Below, one piece after another: positions 6,494 through 9,818 of a DNA stretch of 9,818 bases. Within the stretch, counting starts at the first letter, position 1. Each line of letters begins with the position of its first letter. Location of the stretch: assembly GCA_013695495.1 (NCBI GenBank), contig JACDAK010000241.1, forward strand, positions 1-9,818, in the 5' to 3' direction. The notes beneath the pieces are model-generated. The model saw only the letters and a list, made by a program, of their open reading frames with translations, did not search any database and had not been told where the DNA came from. This DNA is from Blastocatellia bacterium. GTDB lineage: Bacteria; Acidobacteriota; Blastocatellia; Pyrinomonadales; Pyrinomonadaceae. Position numbers and translations under genes: made by a program.

Positions 6494-7432
6494 ATGCAAA
6501 ACTTCAAGATCCACACTGCCTTCATGGTGTTCGCAGTCGCTGTAACGGCTGCCGGGTGCGGCGACGTTGCCACCAACACCACGGTCAATACATCAAACCT
6601 AACTACGAACAGCAACATGGCGTTGTCTAATTCCAACGCGAATACGATGAGCCAGACGCTCGTCCCGGAGGCGGCCGAGCCCGGCGAATATCAGGCTACC
6701 GTCACAATGCGGATCGAGGCGATCGGCCAGGGACAGCAGGCTACGGCGTTCCCGACACTTACGGCACAGGTCGCCCGCAGCGGCAATGATCGCCGCATGG
6801 TATTTACGATGCCCGCAGGCGGCCGTATTGTTTTTCTCGATAAAGCGGGCACGAATTACTTGGTCATGCCGGAGAAGAAGCAGTATGCAGAGATCAATGC
6901 CGAGACCACCGGTTTCGAAGTTCGCCGCATACTTATGCCGGAACAGATCGTTCAGCAGGTGCAAAACCTTCAGGGCGTTGAACGCGTAGGCGAAGAGACA
7001 TTCGCCGGCCGCCAAGCGGTGCGATATCGGTATGCTGCCACGACTGATACTCAGACACAGGCAGGGCAGGTCGCAACGGAATCGTTCCTTATCGTTGACA
7101 GCGAAACAGGATTGCCGCTCCGGTCTGAGACCGTGTCGCGCTCACAGTCGGGCGGAAACGTGCAGGGATATCAGGGACTTAGAGTGATCACAGAGATCAC
7201 TGAGATCCAGACTAACACGACCCCGGATCTTTTTGAGGTTCCGACCGGTCTGCAGCAGATCGAGACCGAACAGGTACGGTCGCAGATCGATATGATCTTT
7301 ACCACGGTTGCCGGCGTGCTGACGCAGGTGCTCAACCAGACCCAGACGCAAACTCAGGGAACTGCACCGGCTGCGAACACTAACACGAACGCAAACATGG
7401 GCATGACCGCAACCCCGAGACCGGCTAATTAA
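6494..7432 (+). CDS. Lipoprotein with Asn/Thr/Ser-rich linker, unknown function
   Basis: A 312-residue predicted envelope lipoprotein. Residues 1-22 are a signal peptide ending in VTAAGC, with C22 as the likely lipidated residue (Ala at -3 is acceptable but not the commonest). Residues 27-55 are a low-complexity Asn/Thr/Ser linker of the kind that spaces a folded domain from a membrane. The folded part spans about 65-275. It is beta-rich, with IVFLDKAGTNYLVMPEKKQYAEI at about 107-130 and a two-stranded pattern around residues 160-235 (FAGRQAVRYRY, SFLIVDSETGLPLRSE). These patterns recall DUF4412/LolA-like domains, which inhabit the periplasm and can handle lipids, but this is only a resemblance. 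A Gln/Thr repeat (QTQTQTQ, near 290) and a second Asn/Thr-rich tail end the protein. It has its own likely promoter and a strong ribosome site, and is followed 5 bp later by another envelope gene. Confidence 0.88.
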   Translation: MQNFKIHTAFMVFAVAVTAAGCGDVATNTTVNTSNLTTNSNMALSNSNANTMSQTLVPEAAEPGEYQATVTMRIEAIGQGQQATAFPTLTAQVARSGNDRRMVFTMPAGGRIVFLDKAGTNYLVMPEKKQYAEINAETTGFEVRRILMPEQIVQQVQNLQGVERVGEETFAGRQAVRYRYAATTDTQTQAGQVATESFLIVDSETGLPLRSETVSRSQSGGNVQGYQGLRVITEITEIQTNTTPDLFEVPTGLQQIETEQVRSQIDMIFTTVAGVLTQVLNQTQTQTQGTAPAANTNTNANMGMTATPRPAN

Positions 7433-7437
7433 AAGCG

Positions 7438-8181
7438 ATGCTGAAAGTAATTATTGGGATCCTTTTTGGACTGATCGCCGGCGTCCTCGCAACGATCTAT
7501 ATGATCGGCGGGGTGTCGGGGATAAACACGCCGCCCGGCCAACCGATCCAGGCGCCCGGCCCCGGAGCAGTGCCTCCTGCAACCGCTCAGATCGTTCTTG
7601 GCGAGGCAATGTTCAATGAGGTTCTTGCCACTATATTCCGGGACATGAACCCGCCTGTATTCGCACTTGGCGGCGGCGATCCGCAAGCAGGGGGCGATTG
7701 CCCGAGCGCGATCACGCTCGTCGAAGAGGGAAGTGGGGTGAGGTCGGGCGTCGTTTTCAACGGCGAACGCCTCGCCGCCCGACTCGCATTCACCGGGAGC
7801 TACAACTCAATGTTTGGTTGCGCTCGATTTACCGGATGGTCGCCGGCAAATCTTGACCTGCGTTTCGACGCTCCGACGCAATCCGTGTACGGACAGCTCA
7901 ACATTGAAACTGTGAACCTTGATGGCGTAAATCCCGCTCTCAGTGTTCTCGTTACTCCGATGGTGCAATCGACACTGAATACTCGCGTGAATCCGATCAA
8001 GATCCTAGACGGCGGGCAGCTCGCGATCGACATGCCGATCGCTGCAACGAACGCATCGTTGCAGGCTTCTGTGCAGGACGTCCGGGCCGCAGTTCAGGAC
8101 GGAGCCCTTCAGCTCTACATCACCTACAACATGGGCGGTAAGCCGTTAACCGCCCAGCCGCCCGCGGCACCCGCACCTTGA
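7438..8181 (+). CDS. N-terminally membrane-anchored extracytoplasmic protein, unknown function
   Basis: A 247-residue protein without a family I recognise. Residues 3-27 form a hydrophobic helix (VIIGILFGLIAGVLATIYMIGG), probably an uncleaved anchor or signal. Residues 32-50 are a Pro/Gly/Ala-rich spacer. The rest (51-235) alternates short hydrophobic and polar residues like a beta-rich secreted domain, and it ends in a Pro/Ala tail (QPPAAPAP). C88 (GGDCPS) and C128 (MFGCAR) are its only cysteines and could form a disulfide outside the cytoplasm. The segment about 150-235 (YGQLNIETVNLDGVNP onward, then LQLYITYNM) has the look of long amphipathic beta strands in periplasmic lipid-binding proteins; this is only an impression. 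It starts 5 bp after the lipoprotein gene and is almost certainly cotranscribed with it. No distinct ribosome site is seen, so translational coupling is likely. Confidence 0.85.
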   Translation: MLKVIIGILFGLIAGVLATIYMIGGVSGINTPPGQPIQAPGPGAVPPATAQIVLGEAMFNEVLATIFRDMNPPVFALGGGDPQAGGDCPSAITLVEEGSGVRSGVVFNGERLAARLAFTGSYNSMFGCARFTGWSPANLDLRFDAPTQSVYGQLNIETVNLDGVNPALSVLVTPMVQSTLNTRVNPIKILDGGQLAIDMPIAATNASLQASVQDVRAAVQDGALQLYITYNMGGKPLTAQPPAAPAP

Positions 8182-8205
8182 CCAGGGGCAAATAATCAGT
8201 ATCAT
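8178..8205 (+). promoter_or_regulatory. Likely sigma-70 promoter of the small lipoprotein gene
   Basis: TTGACC (8178-8183) and TATCAT (8200-8205) lie 16 bp apart and each matches the consensus at five of six positions. The -35 overlaps the stop codon of the upstream gene. Transcription would begin near 8212, so the in-frame TTG at 8205 lies upstream of the message. The ATGs at 8226 and 8235 are the usable starts. Confidence 0.5.
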
Positions 8206-8234
8206 TGCGTCTTACCATTGAGTGGATGAACGTA

Positions 8235-8636
8235 ATGAAAAACAGAATCACATTGCTTTTGGTCGTTATTTTTGTGCTCGGTGCCGGATTAGGATGTCGA
8301 TGGTTGAACCCATTCTCGGGCACGTCGAGCGGCACCAGTTCTGAGCGAGGTACCCGTACGGTAACGGATACCGCTGTCGTCACGACAGTTGGTGAAGAGC
8401 TGATCGGCATCGAAGAATGTGATGCGATCGTAACAGAACTGACGACGCCTACTCACAATCCTGATGAGGGTTACATCGTTAAGGCATTTCGGCAGTACTA
8501 CGTAAACATGATCCGTGAATCGATCCGCAAGAGCATCGAAGAGAATAAAAGTGACCCCGAAAAGCTTCGCGGGGAGTGTGTGAAGATTAAGGCGCAGCTA
8601 GATAAGTACCGGGCCGAAGAAGAGTCTAAGAAGTAG
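8235..8636 (+). CDS. Small predicted lipoprotein, helical C-terminal domain, unknown function
   Basis: A 133-residue protein when started at the ATG at 8235. I prefer this start because it gives a compact signal peptide (MKNR, then a Leu/Val/Ile core) and places GAGTGG nine bases upstream. The ATG at 8226, three codons earlier, has that site abutting it, and a TTG at 8205 lies in the -10 element. The signal ends GAGLGC with C21 as the candidate lipidation site; Gly at -3 is unusual, so lipidation is probable but not certain. Residues 27-52 are a Ser/Thr/Gly-rich linker. Residues 53-133 are charged and mostly helical, containing IGIEECDAI (C62) and RGECVKIK (C115), a cysteine pair that could bridge two helices outside the cytoplasm. 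I do not recognise the family. It is the last plus-strand gene before a strong terminator. Confidence 0.82.
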   Translation: MKNRITLLLVVIFVLGAGLGCRWLNPFSGTSSGTSSERGTRTVTDTAVVTTVGEELIGIEECDAIVTELTTPTHNPDEGYIVKAFRQYYVNMIRESIRKSIEENKSDPEKLRGECVKIKAQLDKYRAEEESKK

Positions 8637-8656
8637 CAGCGATAACCATCACGCAC

Positions 8657-8687
8657 AAAAGACCGGACGCTGGCGTCTGGTCTTTTT
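8657..8687. terminator. Bidirectional intrinsic terminator
   Basis: A long hairpin pairs AAAAGACCGGACG (8657-8669) with CGTCTGGTCTTTT (8674-8686), with one G-T pair and a CTGG loop. On the plus strand the stem runs into TTTTT (8683-8687). On the minus strand the A run at 8657-8660 becomes a T tract. It sits 20 bp after the plus-strand lipoprotein stop and 24 bp after the frr stop, and so should end both converging transcripts. Confidence 0.9.
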
Positions 8688-8711
8688 ATGTTTACCTGTA
8701 GGATCAGCGTA

Positions 8712-9272
8712 TCAAACGCTCATGATCTCTGTCTCTTTATTTTTGGCGAGTTCGTCAACCTTAGCGATAAAGTTATTGGTCAGTTTTTGAACTTCGTCAA
8801 GCCCACTGCGTTCTTCATCTTCCGAGACCTCTTTATCTTTGAGCATCCTCTTAAGAGCGTCGTTCGACGCATGCCGGACATTTCTGATCGCCACACGATG
8901 CTCTTCCGCGATTTCGTTGACCTGTTTAGCAAGCTGTTTCCGCCGCTCTTCATTGAGTGAGGGGACAGGGAGCCTGATGACCTTTCCGTCATTTGACGGG
9001 TTCAGGCCGAGATTGGCAGAGATGATCGCCTTTTCGACCGCGCCTAGCTGCGACATATCCCATGGCTGTACGGTCAACATCTGTGGTTCGGGTACCGCGA
9101 CGGACGCCATCTGGCTCAGCGGCGTCGGCGATCCATAATAATCGACCATTACGTTGTCGAGCAGCCCGACGGTTGCGCGGCCCGTGCGAACGTTGCTCAG
9201 CTTTCGCTGAAAGTCTTCAATGACCGCATTCATCTTGGGTGAAGTTTCCTTTACGACAGTATCAACACTCAT
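8712..9272 (-). CDS. frr: Ribosome recycling factor
   Basis: RRF works with EF-G to split the post-termination ribosome so that it can start a new round of translation. The 186 residues are essentially the same length as the 185 of E. coli RRF and align throughout. Landmarks are RTGRATVGLLD (29-39), YYGSPTPLSQMASV (45-58), AVEKAIISANLGLNP (78-92), ERRKQLAKQVNEIAEEHRVAIRNVRH (109-134), and KDKEVSEDEERSGLDEVQKLT (145-165). R133 sits at the position of the essential Arg132 of E. coli. Domain I, the three-helix bundle, is formed by about residues 1-30 and 105-186; domain II, the beta-rich head, is about 31-104. The start at 9272 lies 8 bp after the pyrH stop, so the two are cotranscribed and perhaps translationally coupled. 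The ribosome site is weak. A bidirectional terminator follows. Confidence 0.97.
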   Translation of the reverse strand: MSVDTVVKETSPKMNAVIEDFQRKLSNVRTGRATVGLLDNVMVDYYGSPTPLSQMASVAVPEPQMLTVQPWDMSQLGAVEKAIISANLGLNPSNDGKVIRLPVPSLNEERRKQLAKQVNEIAEEHRVAIRNVRHASNDALKRMLKDKEVSEDEERSGLDEVQKLTNNFIAKVDELAKNKETEIMSV

Positions 9273-9280
9273 AAGCTTAA

Positions 9281-9818
9281 TTATGCAGAGGTAGCGGTGT
9301 CGCCAAGAGTGACCAAAGTACCCACGGACATATCGCCTTGCACCGCCCTGATAATGTTTCCGGGTTCGGTCATATTAAAAACCATGATGGGCAGATTATT
9401 GTCCATGCACAGCGAGATTGCTGAGGCATCCATCACCTTGAGCCGCTTTTCCAAAACTTCTTGGTATGTAATTCTATCGAATTTCTCGGCCTCGAGAAAA
9501 ATCTTCGGGTCCGCGGAATAGATGCCGTCCACCTTCGTTGCTTTAAAGATGACATCAACGCCTAACTCGCAGGCACGAAGAGCCGCCGCCGAATCAGTAG
9601 TGAAATAGGGGTTCCCGGTCCCCGCGGCAAAGATGACGACGCGTTTCTTTTCCAGATGCCTTACGGCACGGCGGCGAATGAAGGGTTCGGCGAGCTGCGG
9701 AATGTCGATCGCGGACATCACGCGGGTATAAACATCCAGCTTTTCTAAGGCGTCCTGCAACACCACGGCGTTCATTACGGTCGCCAGCATGCCGATATAA
9801 TCGGCCGCCGCCCTATCC
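9281..9818 (-). CDS. pyrH: UMP kinase PyrH (5' end beyond window)
   Basis: Bacterial uridylate kinase phosphorylates UMP to UDP with ATP in pyrimidine nucleotide synthesis. It belongs to the amino acid kinase fold, is hexameric, and in characterised bacteria is feedback-inhibited by UTP and activated by GTP. The gene is cut by the right edge: 178 residues are visible in frame, beginning DRAAADYIGMLATVMNA, which aligns with the E. coli segment starting near residue 73. About 70 N-terminal residues, including the ATP-loop KLSGE, are therefore missing. The Met encoded at 9788-9790 is internal and is not the start. Visible motifs are IFAAGTGNPYFTTDSAAALRA, KVDGIYSADPK, LKVMDASAISLCMDNNLPI and VFNM. 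The gene lies directly upstream of frr, as in the widespread rpsB-tsf-pyrH-frr order, so tsf and rpsB are expected past the edge. Confidence 0.97.
   Translation of the reverse strand, partial: DRAAADYIGMLATVMNAVVLQDALEKLDVYTRVMSAIDIPQLAEPFIRRRAVRHLEKKRVVIFAAGTGNPYFTTDSAAALRACELGVDVIFKATKVDGIYSADPKIFLEAEKFDRITYQEVLEKRLKVMDASAISLCMDNNLPIMVFNMTEPGNIIRAVQGDMSVGTLVTLGDTATSA

Noticed and set aside
6560..6660. Possible tandem DNA repeat in the Asn/Thr/Ser-rich part of the lipoprotein gene.
   Set aside because: The residues repeat loosely but the codons vary and no regular DNA period is visible; this is amino-acid low complexity rather than a nucleotide repeat.
8205..8234. A longer N-terminus for the small lipoprotein starting at TTG 8205.
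   Set aside because: The TTG falls inside the likely -10 element and would put extra polar residues before the signal peptide; the ATG at 8235 gives a standard signal sequence and a spaced ribosome site.
9281..9790. Treating the Met codon at 9788-9790 as the start of UMP kinase.
   Set aside because: The frame stays open to the right edge and the upstream residues DRAAADYIG match conserved PyrH sequence, so the gene is truncated by the window and that Met is internal.

Overview
The window is an ordinary, densely coded stretch of a bacterial chromosome. Housekeeping genes (pepA, smpB, pcrA/uvrD, frr, pyrH and a tRNA-Gln) alternate with lineage-type envelope proteins. I see no insertion sequence, prophage, CRISPR array, toxin-antitoxin pair or defence system. 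The organism cannot be named from sequence alone. Moderate GC, weak or absent Shine-Dalgarno sites, the classical pyrH-frr order, and lipoproteins with Asn/Thr/Ser-rich linkers after the lipobox would fit an Acidobacteriota (Blastocatellia/Pyrinomonadaceae-like) genome. That placement is an inference and is not proven.

Layout, left to right. A lipoprotein gene on the minus strand runs off the left edge; it looks like a DUF4344 putative metallopeptidase. Next, also on the minus strand, are pepA (leucyl aminopeptidase) and smpB (trans-translation factor), with smpB upstream of pepA. A divergent intergenic region of about 100 bp follows, carrying a good promoter for tRNA-Gln(CTG) on the plus strand. 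Only 8 bases after the encoded CCA of that tRNA, a YbgC-type acyl-CoA thioesterase gene begins. A small single-pass membrane protein, an isochorismatase-family hydrolase and a full-length PcrA/UvrD helicase then follow closely on the plus strand. After a 70-bp gap with a likely promoter comes an envelope cluster: an Asn/Thr-rich lipoprotein, an N-terminally anchored secreted protein 5 bp downstream, and a small lipoprotein with its own likely promoter. This cluster ends at a strong hairpin terminator. The same terminator also serves the converging minus-strand pyrH-frr operon, whose pyrH gene is cut by the right edge.

Functional themes are translation quality control and recycling (smpB, frr, tRNA-Gln), nucleotide synthesis (pyrH), DNA repair (pcrA), peptide turnover (pepA) and uncharacterised cell-envelope proteins. 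The points most worth a second look are the tRNA-thioesterase junction, the unknown three-gene envelope cluster, and the partial DUF4344-like gene, which is easy to miss because neither its stop nor its metal-binding motif lies in the window.
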